This document shows, piece after piece, positions 1-7,142 of a DNA stretch of 7,505 bases; position 1 is the first letter of the stretch, and each line of letters begins with the position of its first letter. The notes under the pieces were generated by a model. It was given only the letters and a program-made list of their open reading frames with translations. It did not search any database and was not told the DNA's origin. This DNA comes from an uncultured Candidatus Competibacteraceae bacterium (lineage in GTDB: Bacteria; Pseudomonadota; Gammaproteobacteria; Competibacterales; Competibacteraceae), in the NCBI GenBank assembly GCA_937872125.1, contig CALMNY010000027.1, positions 1 through 7,505 of the forward strand, read 5' to 3'. The position numbers were made by a program, and so were the translations under genes.

Positions 1-33
1 TTCGGTGTACTTGTAGATGTACTTCTTCGCCAT
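1..33 (-). CDS. N-terminus of a leftward gene, possibly pyruvate,phosphate dikinase (partial)
   Basis: Only the first 11 codons lie in the window, reading M-A-K-K-Y-I-Y-K-Y-T-E leftward from an ATG at 33-31. A purine-rich stretch, AAAGGTAGG in the leftward sense, sits just upstream and is a good ribosome binding site, so this is a real start. The peptide resembles the beginning of pyruvate,phosphate dikinases as I remember them (M-A-K-W-V-Y-K-F-E-E in clostridial enzymes). That enzyme interconverts pyruvate, ATP and phosphate with phosphoenolpyruvate, AMP and pyrophosphate in the cytoplasm. Eleven residues cannot settle the family, so the product is a guess; the existence of the gene is much surer. 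It is divergent from the mla operon, with 253 bases between the start codons. Confidence 0.55.
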   Translation of the reverse strand, partial: MAKKYIYKYTE

Positions 34-74
34 GGTCCTACCTTTGCGTGATGGTGGGTTGTTGGTCTCAATCC

Positions 75-130
75 GCGCCCGCCAATGGCGGCGGGCGCAT
101 CGAATCCGGACGCCGGCCAGTGCGCCGGCG
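75..130 (-). other. Two GC-rich hairpins in the probable 5' leader of the leftward gene
   Basis: Two perfect inverted repeats follow each other. One has a 9-base stem (75-83 with 90-98, GCGCCCGCC/GGCGGGCGC) and a 6-base loop. The other has a 7-base stem (111-117 with 124-130, CGCCGGC/GCCGGCG) and a 6-base loop. Neither is followed by a T-run on either strand, so they are not classical terminators. If the candidate leftward promoter at 146-175 is real, both would be transcribed in a leader of about 105 nt ahead of the gene at 33-1. They could act in mRNA stability or leader control, or be REP-like repeats. The pairing is seen directly; any role is inference. Confidence 0.5.
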
Positions 131-145
131 GGGTATCGTCTTTAA

Positions 146-175
146 AAGATAGTCGCATGAAGCAGGAATTGCCAA
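146..175 (-). promoter_or_regulatory. Candidate sigma70 promoter for the leftward gene
   Basis: Read leftward, TTGGCA (175-170) is followed after 18 bases by TATCTT (151-146). These match the -35 consensus at 5 of 6 positions and the -10 consensus at 4 of 6. Transcription would start near 139-140 and run through both hairpins to the ATG at 33. I judged this by eye only; spacing and matches are reasonable, but such sites also occur by chance. Confidence 0.35.
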
Positions 176-286
176 GCTTCATCGCTGCAAAAATTGGCGG
201 TTGATTTGACTTGCCGGCAACTTAACGGGAAACTACCAAGCTTTATCAATGCCATCCGTTACGGTCACCAACCCGTCTTCATCCTG

Positions 287-1138
287 ATGTCCGCCGCCTC
301 TTCTTCTCCCAGCGATACCCCTGCCGAACCTCTGCTCGTGACCGTGCGCGGTCTGTCGTTCCGCCGGGGTGACCGGATCATCTTCCAAAACGTGGATTTG
401 GACATCCCGCGCGGCAAGGTCACGGCCATCATGGGGCCGAGCGGCGCGGGCAAGACTACGCTGTTGCGGCTGATCGGCGGCCAGATTCGGCCCAATGCCG
501 GACGCATCGAGGTAGACGGGGCCTGCGTCCACGAACTTGGGCGCAAGGACCTGTACCAGTTGCGCAAGCGTATGAGCATGCTGTTCCAAAGCGGCGCGCT
601 ATTCACCGATCTGACCGTGTTCGAGAACGTCGCCTTCCCGCTGCGCGAGCACACCCGCCTGCCGGAACACCTGATCCGCACCCTGGTATTGATGAAACTG
701 GAAGCAGTCGGGCTGCGCGGGGCGCGCGATCTGATGCCCAGCGAGTTGTCTGGCGGCATGGCCCGGCGGGCGGCGCTGGCGCGGGCCATCGCCCTGGACC
801 CGATGATGATCCTGTACGACGAACCGTTCTCCGGCCAGGACCCGATCACCATGGGCGTGCTGATCAAGCTGATTCGCACGCTCAATGACGCGCTGGGACT
901 GACCAGCATCATCGTCTCCCACGATGTCAAGGAAACGGCCTCCATCGCCGATTACATTTACCTGATTTCCGACGGGCTGATCGTGGATCATGGCCCGCCG
1001 GACGCGCTGGAAAACTCCAGTTCGGCCTGGGTCGAACAATTTCTGCACGCCCTGCCCGATGGCCCGATGTCGTTCCATTATCCGGCGCCGGCGTATGCCC
1101 AGGACTTGGCGCTAGAGGAGGAACCGTCCCGTGATTGA
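287..1138 (+). CDS. mlaF: MlaF, ATPase of the Mla phospholipid ABC transporter
   Basis: This 283-residue protein is the cytoplasmic ATPase that powers phospholipid movement by the MlaFEDB complex, which maintains outer-membrane lipid asymmetry. Visible motifs are Walker [10 protein letters not shown] (residues 50-58, Lys56), signature LSGGMARR (from about 154), Walker B ending in D178-E179, and the switch His212 in SHD. The stretches [16 protein letters not shown] and [16 protein letters not shown] are typical of MlaF rather than of general ABC ATPases. The C-terminal tail with [12 protein letters not shown] matches the MlaF extension that helps hold the dimer and MlaB. I chose the ATG at 287 because the family begins shortly before the LSFRRG segment; a TTG at 194 would add 31 unrelated residues. 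No clear ribosome binding site precedes 287, so the exact start is less sure. No convincing rightward promoter was found in 176-286. The stop overlaps the start of mlaE by 8 bases. Confidence 0.96.
   Translation: MSAASSSPSDTPAEPLLVTVRGLSFRRGDRIIFQNVDLDIPRGKVTAIMGPSGAGKTTLLRLIGGQIRPNAGRIEVDGACVHELGRKDLYQLRKRMSMLFQSGALFTDLTVFENVAFPLREHTRLPEHLIRTLVLMKLEAVGLRGARDLMPSELSGGMARRAALARAIALDPMMILYDEPFSGQDPITMGVLIKLIRTLNDALGLTSIIVSHDVKETASIADYIYLISDGLIVDHGPPDALENSSSAWVEQFLHALPDGPMSFHYPAPAYAQDLALEEEPSRD
1116..1121 (+). promoter_or_regulatory. Ribosome binding site of mlaE supporting a GTG start
   Basis: A perfect AGGAGG lies inside the end of mlaF, 9 bases before GTG at 1131. It is the strongest Shine-Dalgarno sequence I noticed in the window. 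It fixes the non-ATG start of mlaE and its 8-base overlap with mlaF, which suggests that MlaF and MlaE are translationally coupled. Confidence 0.8.
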
Positions 1139-1913
1139 CGGTTTGCAACGGCTGGGACGATCAACCCTGGGCTGGCTCAATCGGCTGGGACGGGCAACCC
1201 TGTTTCTGCTGCGGCTGCTGGGCGCGCTGGGCGCGCTGGTCCGGCGGCCCGGCCTGATCATCAAGCAACTTTATTCGGTAGGCGTACTGTCCCTGCCGAT
1301 CATCGCCATGTCCGGCCTGTTCGTGGGCATGGTGCTGGGGTTGCAGGGCTACGCGAACCTGGTGGATTTCGGCGCGACATCGAGCCTGGGCACGGTCGTG
1401 GCGCTGTCGCTGGTGCGGGAACTGGGGCCGGTGCTGGCGGCGCTGCTGTACGCGGCGCGGGCCGGTTCGGCGGTCACGGCGGAAATCGGTCTGATGAAAG
1501 CCACCGAACAGCTCGCCGCCATGCAGATGATGGCGGTAGACCCCTTCGCGCGAGTTTTCGCGCCGCGCTTCGTCGCCGGCTTCATCGCCATGCCGTTGCT
1601 GGCTGGCATCTTCACCGCCATTGGCATTCTGGGCGGCTATTTCGTCGCTGTTTACCAACTCGGTGTGGACAGCGGCGCGTTCTGGTCACAGATGCAGGCG
1701 GCGGTGGGACTGGTGGACGACGTGATCAACGGCGTGGTCATCAAGAGCGTGGCGTTTGGCTGGGTCGCCAACTGGATCGCGGTCTTTGAAGGCTATGACG
1801 CCATTCCCACCTCGGAAGGCATCAGCCTGGCGACCACGCGCACGGTGGTCAATACCGCCCTGGTGGTGCTGGCGCTGGATTTCGTGTTGACCGCCATCTT
1901 TTTCGGAGTTTAG
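1131..1913 (+). CDS. mlaE: MlaE, inner-membrane permease of the Mla phospholipid transporter
   Basis: MlaE is the membrane-spanning subunit. Two copies sit under the MlaD hexamer and are driven by MlaF. The protein has 260 residues, the same length as the E. coli protein as I recall it. The family core is well kept: [27 protein letters not shown], then [34 protein letters not shown], then [14 protein letters not shown], and near the end the cytoplasmic loop [21 protein letters not shown] and a last helix [17 protein letters not shown]. Several long hydrophobic stretches fit the known arrangement of an N-terminal interfacial helix plus five membrane helices. The first 25 residues contain an 11-residue internal repeat, listed separately. 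The gene starts with GTG behind a perfect AGGAGG. It ends 5 bases before mlaD. Confidence 0.97.
   Translation: MIDGLQRLGRSTLGWLNRLGRATLFLLRLLGALGALVRRPGLIIKQLYSVGVLSLPIIAMSGLFVGMVLGLQGYANLVDFGATSSLGTVVALSLVRELGPVLAALLYAARAGSAVTAEIGLMKATEQLAAMQMMAVDPFARVFAPRFVAGFIAMPLLAGIFTAIGILGGYFVAVYQLGVDSGAFWSQMQAAVGLVDDVINGVVIKSVAFGWVANWIAVFEGYDAIPTSEGISLATTRTVVNTALVVLALDFVLTAIFFGV
1149..1202 (+). repeat. In-frame 33-base-period direct repeat in the start of mlaE
   Basis: The 21 bases at 1149-1169 recur at 1182-1202 with 19 of 21 identical; only 1160-1161 differ from 1193-1194. The offset is 33 bases, exactly 11 codons, so the protein reads [11 protein letters not shown] then [11 protein letters not shown]. 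Eleven residues is three turns of an alpha helix, which keeps the same face of the N-terminal interfacial helix. The E. coli MlaE start, as I remember it, has a looser version of the same spacing (LGHKGI then FGRAGL), so the protein pattern may be old while the close DNA match is more recent. Confidence 0.7.
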
Positions 1914-1918
1914 GCGCA

Positions 1919-2404
1919 ATGGGCAACTTCAAAAAACTGGAACTGGCGGTCGGGGCGTTCGTCGCCCTGGGGCTGGCCGCCTTTTTCATGCTGGCGATGA
2001 AGGTCAGCAACATCGCCGAACTGGGCGAGGACAAGGGCTACAAGATTACCGCCCGGTTCGAGAATATCGGCGGTCTCAAGGTCCGCGCCCCGGTCACCCT
2101 GGGCGGCGTGCGCATTGGCCGGGTGGCCGGCATTGACCTGGACATGCGCAGCTACGAAGCGGTCGTCACCCTGTCCATCGAACCGAAATACAACCAGTTG
2201 CCGACCGATTCCAGCGCCAGCATCCTGACTTCGGGGGTGCTGGGCGAACAGTACGTGGGGTTGGAACCCGGCGGCATGGATGAGTATCTGAAGAACGGCG
2301 GCAGCCTGAAGCTGACGCAATCGGCGCTGGTGCTGGAAAAGCTGATCGGCCGGATGGTCACCAACGCCGTGTCGGGCGAAAAGCCTCCGCCCAAGACGCC
2401 GTGA
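1919..2404 (+). CDS. mlaD: MlaD, MCE-domain phospholipid-binding subunit
   Basis: MlaD forms a hexameric ring anchored in the inner membrane. Lipids pass through its central pore between MlaE and the carrier MlaC. The 161-residue protein has one N-terminal membrane helix (about residues 8-28) and an MCE domain (about 38-117) with the family stretches FENIGGLKVRAPVTLGGVRIGRV and TSGVLGEQYVGL. The pore loop residues are Val107-Leu108, where E. coli has two leucines, a mild change that keeps it hydrophobic. A C-terminal helix (ALVLEKLIGRMV, about 135-147) fits the helix that packs above the ring. The tail after it is short and proline- and lysine-rich; the protein is about 20 residues shorter than the E. 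coli one. The start is ATG with a weak AGG four bases away, close behind the mlaE stop. Confidence 0.96.
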   Translation: MGNFKKLELAVGAFVALGLAAFFMLAMKVSNIAELGEDKGYKITARFENIGGLKVRAPVTLGGVRIGRVAGIDLDMRSYEAVVTLSIEPKYNQLPTDSSASILTSGVLGEQYVGLEPGGMDEYLKNGGSLKLTQSALVLEKLIGRMVTNAVSGEKPPPKTP

Positions 2405-2443
2405 CTCATGGTGAGTGGTTAGCAAAGGAGTTATCAGGTTCCA

Positions 2444-3055
2444 ATGAAGAAAGCGATTGCTGGTGGTTTGTTACTGCTGATGCTGGTCAGCGGCGCGCTT
2501 TGGGCCGCCGTCAAGCCTCCGCAGGAGGTGATTCAGGATACTTCGGCGCAAATGCTGAGCGCCCTGCGCCAGAATTACGCGGCGCTGAAACAGGATTCCA
2601 GCCAGATTTATAGTCTGGTTGATCAGATTGTATTGCCCAATTTTGATTTCGAACTGATGTCGCGCTGGGTGTTGGGCCGGGCCTGGCAGCAGGCTACTCC
2701 CGAACAGCGCCGCCGCTTCACCGAGGAGTTCCGCAACCTGCTGGTGCGCACCTACGCCAAGGCGCTGCTGGAATACGCGAACGAGGAGGTTCGGGTGCCA
2801 CCCCAGCCAGGGGCTGTCAATGGCAATGAAGCGACGGTCAAAACCGAGGTCCGATTGAAAGCCGGACCGCCGATCCAGATCAACTACAGCATGCACCTCG
2901 GCAACGAGGCCTGGAAGGTTTACGACGTGACCGTGGACGGCGTCAGTCTGGTGACCAACTACCGGGGAACATTCACCACGCAGATCCGCGACAAAGGCCT
3001 GGATGCGTTGATCACTGACCTGCAACAACGGAATGGCGCGGGGAATCCCCGCTGA
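2444..3055 (+). CDS. mlaC: MlaC, periplasmic phospholipid carrier
   Basis: MlaC ferries phospholipid across the periplasm between the outer-membrane MlaA complex and the MlaFEDB complex. The 203-residue precursor starts with a clear signal peptide (two lysines, then a hydrophobic core of residues 4-19, probable cleavage after Ala21 or Ala22). The mature part shows MlaC/Ttg2D family features: VDQIVLPNFDFELMSRWVLG, ATPEQRRRFTEEFRNLLVRTYAKAL, and near the end AWKVYDVTVDGVSLVTNYRGTFTTQI followed by a helix with GLDALITDLQQRN. AAAGGAG at 2424-2430 lies 13 bases before the ATG, which is rather far; AGG at 2436-2438 may help. A 39-base gap separates it from mlaD. The stop codon shares one base with the mlaB start. 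Confidence 0.95.
   Translation: MKKAIAGGLLLLMLVSGALWAAVKPPQEVIQDTSAQMLSALRQNYAALKQDSSQIYSLVDQIVLPNFDFELMSRWVLGRAWQQATPEQRRRFTEEFRNLLVRTYAKALLEYANEEVRVPPQPGAVNGNEATVKTEVRLKAGPPIQINYSMHLGNEAWKVYDVTVDGVSLVTNYRGTFTTQIRDKGLDALITDLQQRNGAGNPR
3038..3052 (+). promoter_or_regulatory. Hairpin immediately before the mlaB start codon
   Basis: GCGGGG (3038-3043) pairs perfectly with CCCCGC (3047-3052) across a 3-base loop. It sits within the last codons of mlaC, directly before the TGATG that joins the two genes. The only purine-rich stretch that could serve as mlaB ribosome binding site, GGGGAA at 3040-3045, lies in its left arm and loop. Ribosomes finishing mlaC would melt it, so it could make mlaB translation depend on mlaC translation. 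The pairing is seen; the coupling role is inferred. Confidence 0.4.
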
Positions 3056-3351
3056 TGGCCATTGCGACCGCTGAACGCGAGGGCGATACCCTGCGGGTGC
3101 AGGGCGATCTGGATTTCGATTCGGTCGTGGCGCTATGGGGCATGACCGAGTCACTATTCGCTGCTGACCCGCCGACCCGAATTGATCTGCGCGGGGTGAG
3201 CCGCGCCAACAGCGCCGGCGTCGCCCTGCTGGTGGCCTGGCTGGGCCGGGTCCAGCGTCGCCAGCAAACCGTAGCGTTCATCAACGTCCCGGCGCAGATG
3301 CGCGCGATCATCGAAGTTGCCGATCTGGATACCGTTTTGCCCCTGGTTTGA
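3055..3351 (+). CDS. mlaB: MlaB, STAS-domain subunit of the Mla transporter
   Basis: MlaB is a small cytoplasmic protein that binds MlaF and is needed for stability and activity of the ABC transporter. The 98-residue product is a single STAS domain: an opening beta segment GDTLRVQGDLDFDSVVALW, then RIDLRGVSRANSAGVALLVAWL, then the strand QTVAFINVP and a helix ending in DLDTVLPL. The usual conserved loop of the fold, Asp-Ser/Thr-x-Gly, reads Asn52-Ser53-Ala54-Gly55 here. The hydroxyl residue is kept, as is Thr52 in E. coli MlaB, but Asp is replaced by Asn. The ATG overlaps the mlaC stop by one base, which supports both translational coupling and the start choice. Placement as fifth gene after mlaFEDC confirms the identity. 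Confidence 0.92.
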   Translation: MAIATAEREGDTLRVQGDLDFDSVVALWGMTESLFAADPPTRIDLRGVSRANSAGVALLVAWLGRVQRRQQTVAFINVPAQMRAIIEVADLDTVLPLV

Positions 3352-3406
3352 AAACCAACGCCAGCGCCTGATTACTGTCCATTGTCTCCACTGTCTACGG
3401 ACTCCC

Positions 3407-3658
3407 ATGCAAGCCCAGGATATTGAACGTTTGATTGAGGAACAACTGCCGGGTGCGCGGGCCATGGTTCGCGGCGATGACGGCGTCCATTTCGAGGCGG
3501 TGGTGATCAGCGCCGCCTTCGTGGGCAAGTCGCTGGTCCAGCAACACCGCCTGGTCTATGCGGCGCTGGGCGAACGACTGACGCGCGAGGACATTCACGC
3601 TCTGGCGCTCAAGACCTGTACGCCGGACGCCTGGCAGCAGCAACAACAGCGATCCTGA
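3407..3658 (+). CDS. ibaG: IbaG, BolA-family protein
   Basis: This 83-residue protein belongs to the BolA family. Its members pair with monothiol glutaredoxins in iron-sulfur cluster handling; IbaG is linked to acid stress in E. coli. The fold is visible as helix IERLIEEQLPGARAMV, strand GVHFEAVVISAAFVG, helix SLVQQHRLVYAALGERL, and the C-terminal segment IHALALKTCTPDAW, which holds the family's conserved His and the TP-x-W ending. The start is the ATG at 3407, where the BolA domain begins; upstream codons in frame encode nothing like the family. No strong ribosome binding site is visible. The protein ends in five glutamines, Arg and Ser, where E. coli has a charged tail. Its position between mlaB and murA matches E. 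coli and Pseudomonas. Confidence 0.93.
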   Translation: MQAQDIERLIEEQLPGARAMVRGDDGVHFEAVVISAAFVGKSLVQQHRLVYAALGERLTREDIHALALKTCTPDAWQQQQQRS

Positions 3659-4936
<1,278 letters not shown>

Positions 4937-4942
4937 AGGCGA

Positions 4943-5004
4943 GTCCACGGAAAACTACGGTCCACGGAAGACACGGTCCACGGAAGACACGGAAGACACG
5001 GAAG
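4943..5004 (+). repeat. GGAAGACAC tandem array, left arm of the inverted pair around hisG
   Basis: Three copies of GTCCACGGA begin at 4943, 4960 and 4976. The second is followed by one GAAGACAC unit and the third by two successive 9-base units. A looser tail (GATGATGAAAATACGGAAGAAGACG) runs on to about 5031. The array starts six bases after the murA stop. Bases 4975-5004 are the exact reverse complement of 5739-5768, and 4943-4954 that of 5779-5790. I have the impression that similar arrays occur between genes in other bacterial genomes, but I cannot confirm this here. Reading it as Thr-Glu-Asp protein is possible in the hisG frame but almost certainly meaningless. Confidence 0.85.
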
Positions 5005-5063
5005 CAGATGATGAAAATACGGAAGAAGACGTTTTCAGTTTCAGGTTGCCCGGAACGCCAGTC

Positions 5064-5696
5064 ATGAACGCTGTATTGACCATTGCATTGTCCAAGGGCC
5101 GGATTTTCAAGGAAACCCTGCCGCTGCTGGCGGCGGCGGGCATTACGCCGCTTGACGATCCGGAAACCAGCCGTAAATTGATTCTGGACACCACGCAGGC
5201 GGAGGTGAAACTGGTCATCATCCGCGCGACCGACGTGCCGACCTACGTGCAATACGGCGCGGCTGATCTGGGAGTGGCGGGCAAGGACGTGCTGCTGGAA
5301 CATGGCGGCGAGGGACTGTACGAACCGCTGGATTTGAAAATCGCTCGCTGTCGGCTGATGGTGGCTGGCGATCCCCATCACCGGCCCCGCCTGAACCGGC
5401 CGCGCATCGCCACCAAATACGTCAACACCACCCGGCGCTGGTTCGCCGACCAGGGTCGGCAGGTGGAAGTCATCAAACTATACGGTTCGATGGAGCTGGC
5501 GCCGCTGGTGGGTCTGGCGGACTACATCGTGGATGTGGTGGACACGGGCAACACGCTGAAGGCCAATGGTCTCGCACCGCTGGAACACATCGCCGACATC
5601 AGTTCACGATTGATCATCAACAAGGCTTCCATGAAGATGAAGCACGCCCAAATCAAAGCCATCATGGCCAGCATGACCGCTGCCGTCGGCTCATGA
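5064..5696 (+). CDS. hisG: HisG, ATP phosphoribosyltransferase catalytic subunit (short form)
   Basis: HisG joins ATP and phosphoribosyl pyrophosphate to start histidine synthesis. The 210-residue protein shows [18 protein letters not shown] at the start, [26 protein letters not shown], then [16 protein letters not shown], and the phosphoribosyl pyrophosphate loop [15 protein letters not shown] (about residues 156-170, Asp157 and Asp160). It stops near residue 210 and lacks the C-terminal regulatory domain of the long form found in E. coli. Short forms are known to need the regulatory partner HisZ, which is not in this window. The ATG at 5064 fits the family start; the same frame stays open upstream through the repeat array into murA, so an over-long start could easily be called by mistake. 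No strong ribosome binding site is visible. Both flanks carry the inverted GGAAGACAC arrays. Confidence 0.96.
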   Translation: MNAVLTIALSKGRIFKETLPLLAAAGITPLDDPETSRKLILDTTQAEVKLVIIRATDVPTYVQYGAADLGVAGKDVLLEHGGEGLYEPLDLKIARCRLMVAGDPHHRPRLNRPRIATKYVNTTRRWFADQGRQVEVIKLYGSMELAPLVGLADYIVDVVDTGNTLKANGLAPLEHIADISSRLIINKASMKMKHAQIKAIMASMTAAVGS

Positions 5697-5738
5697 TGCT
5701 CATCAACCTGCTTTCCACTTCTTCCGCGCCTTTCCTGT

Positions 5739-5790
5739 CTTCCGTGTCTTCCGTGTCTTCCGTGGACCCGTTTTTCTATTTTCCGTGGAC
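5739..5790 (-). repeat. GGAAGACAC tandem array, right arm of the inverted pair around hisG
   Basis: Read leftward from 5790 it gives GTCCACGGAAAA, a 10-base spacer, then GGTCCACGGAAG with two further 9-base units, and a looser tail to about 5714 (AGGAAAGGCGCGGAAG and on). Bases 5739-5768 match the left arm perfectly over 30 bases in inverted orientation, and 5779-5790 match over 12. The left arm has one extra 16-base unit. The array fills most of the 109-base gap between hisG and hisD and ends only 5 bases before the hisD ribosome binding site. In a transcript covering hisG the two arms could pair. Confidence 0.85.
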
Positions 5791-5805
5791 AATCTGGAGT
5801 CGTTC

Positions 5806-7119
5806 ATGCCCACCATCCAACGTCTGAACACCGCTGACGCCGATTTCTGGCCGCGCCTGGAGGCTTTGACCGCCTGGGAAGGTGTCGCCGACGAGGCTGT
5901 GACCGCCACAGTGCGCGAAATCCTCGCCCAGGTGCGGATGCGCGGCGATGACGCCCTGCTGGAATACACCCACCGTTTCGACCGGTTTGCAGCCGCCCAA
6001 GCCGCCGATCTGGAAATTCCTATTGCACGGCTGCAACAGGCGCTGGCCGCCATCCCCGCCGAACAGCGTGCGGCGCTGACAACCGCCGCCGCCCGCATTT
6101 GCGCCTACGCCGAGCGACAAAAACAGGAATCCTGGACCTTCACCGAAGCCGACGGCACCGTTCTCGGCCAGCAGGTGACGCCGCTGGATCGGGTCGGGCT
6201 GTACGTGCCCGGCGGCAAGGCAGCCTATCCTTCCTCGGTACTGATGAACGCGATCCCCGCCAAGGTCGCCGGCGTGCCGGAAGTGATCATGGTCGCGCCC
6301 GCGCCGGGCGGTCAATTGAACGAGCTGGTGCTGGCCGCCGCCGCCGTGGCGGGCGTGGACCGGGTGTTCCGCATCGGTGGGGCGCAGGCGGTCGCGGCGC
6401 TGGCCTATGGTACGTCCACCGTGCCGCGCGTGGACAAGATCGTCGGGCCGGGCAACATCTACGTGGCCGCCGCCAAGCGCCAGGTGTTCGGTTCAGTCGG
6501 CATTGACATGATCGCCGGCCCGTCGGAAATTCTGGTGGTTTGCGATGGGCTGACCGACCCCGATTGGATCACCATGGATTTGTTCTCGCAGGCCGAGCAC
6601 GACGAAGAGGCGCAGCCCATGCTCATCAGCCCCGATGCGGCGTTTCTGGATCAGGTCACGGCCAGCATCGAACGCCTGCTGCCGGGCATGGAACGGCGGG
6701 ACATCATCGAAGCCTCGCTGACCCGGCGGGCGGCCCTGATTCAGACGCTCGATCTAGCCGAAGCTGCCCAAGTAGTCAACTTCATCGCCCCGGAGCATTT
6801 GGAACTGTCGGTGGAACAGCCGGAGGAGCTGCTGCCGCTGATCCGCCATGCCGGCGCGATTTTCATGGGCCGCTACACCGCTGAAGCGCTGGGCGATTAT
6901 TGTGCTGGCCCCAATCACGTCCTCCCAACTTCACGGACCGCGCGCTTTTCTTCGCCGCTGGGCGTCTACGATTTCCAGAAGCGCACCAGCCTGATCTATT
7001 GCTCGCCCGCCGGAGCCGCAACTTTGGGTCGCACCGCTTCGATTCTGGCGCGCGGCGAAGGATTGACCGCCCATGCCCGGTCAGCGGAGTTTCGACTGGG
7101 ACCTTTCGACCCAGCGTGA
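5806..7119 (+). CDS. hisD: HisD, histidinol dehydrogenase
   Basis: HisD oxidises L-histidinol to L-histidine in two NAD-dependent steps, the end of the histidine pathway. The 437-residue length is normal. Zinc ligands known from the E. coli enzyme are all present: Gln262 and His265 in [12 protein letters not shown], Asp364 in [13 protein letters not shown], and His423 in [10 protein letters not shown]. The catalytic Glu330-His331 pair is in FIAPEHLEL. Other family stretches are [43 protein letters not shown] and [20 protein letters not shown]. The start is the ATG at 5806 with GGAG at 5796-5799, six bases away; a GTG at 5785 lies inside the repeat array and is less likely. In Pseudomonas hisC follows hisD, but here a convergent rnfE follows instead. 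Confidence 0.98.
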   Translation: MPTIQRLNTADADFWPRLEALTAWEGVADEAVTATVREILAQVRMRGDDALLEYTHRFDRFAAAQAADLEIPIARLQQALAAIPAEQRAALTTAAARICAYAERQKQESWTFTEADGTVLGQQVTPLDRVGLYVPGGKAAYPSSVLMNAIPAKVAGVPEVIMVAPAPGGQLNELVLAAAAVAGVDRVFRIGGAQAVAALAYGTSTVPRVDKIVGPGNIYVAAAKRQVFGSVGIDMIAGPSEILVVCDGLTDPDWITMDLFSQAEHDEEAQPMLISPDAAFLDQVTASIERLLPGMERRDIIEASLTRRAALIQTLDLAEAAQVVNFIAPEHLELSVEQPEELLPLIRHAGAIFMGRYTAEALGDYCAGPNHVLPTSRTARFSSPLGVYDFQKRTSLIYCSPAGAATLGRTASILARGEGLTAHARSAEFRLGPFDPA

Positions 7120-7128
7120 GGGTCGAGA
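7104..7128 (+). terminator. Weak hairpin across the hisD stop codon, possible transcript end
   Basis: TTTCGACCC (7104-7112) pairs with GGGTCGAGA (7120-7128) over 9 pairs, one of them G-T, with a 7-base loop that contains the TGA stop of hisD. Four T residues follow at 7140-7143, too far away for a textbook intrinsic terminator. On the other strand the same hairpin lies 14 bases past the rnfE stop, without a T-run. It may mark or protect the ends of both convergent transcripts; evidence is modest. Confidence 0.3.
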
Positions 7129-7142
7129 AGATCCGCCAGTTT

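Noticed and set aside
201..249. Rightward sigma70 promoter for the mla operon
   Set aside because: TTGACT at 206-211 is a fair -35, but the best -10 at proper spacing (GAAACT or AAACTA) is poor. Other combinations were worse, so no promoter is called.
194..286. TTG start adding 31 residues to MlaF
   Set aside because: The added residues do not resemble MlaF, no ribosome binding site supports the TTG, and the ATG at 287 fits the family start.
265..945. Leftward open frames opposite mlaF
   Set aside because: Ser/Arg-rich translations antisense to a well-conserved ATPase, with no family resemblance.
2401..2613. Small rightward frame of 70 codons across the mlaD-mlaC gap
   Set aside because: It overlaps the mlaC signal peptide region in another frame and shows no protein-like features; mlaC explains the region.
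4943..5790. CRISPR array or transposon ends around hisG
   Set aside because: The units are 9 bases with no unique spacers, so this is not a CRISPR array. There is no transposase, and hisG sits in its usual murA-hisG-hisD context with ordinary base composition, so a mobile hisG cassette is unlikely.
5703..6098. Leftward frame starting in hisD and reading through the right repeat array
   Set aside because: It is a shadow of hisD followed by repeat-encoded Lys-Thr-Arg; nothing supports it as a gene.
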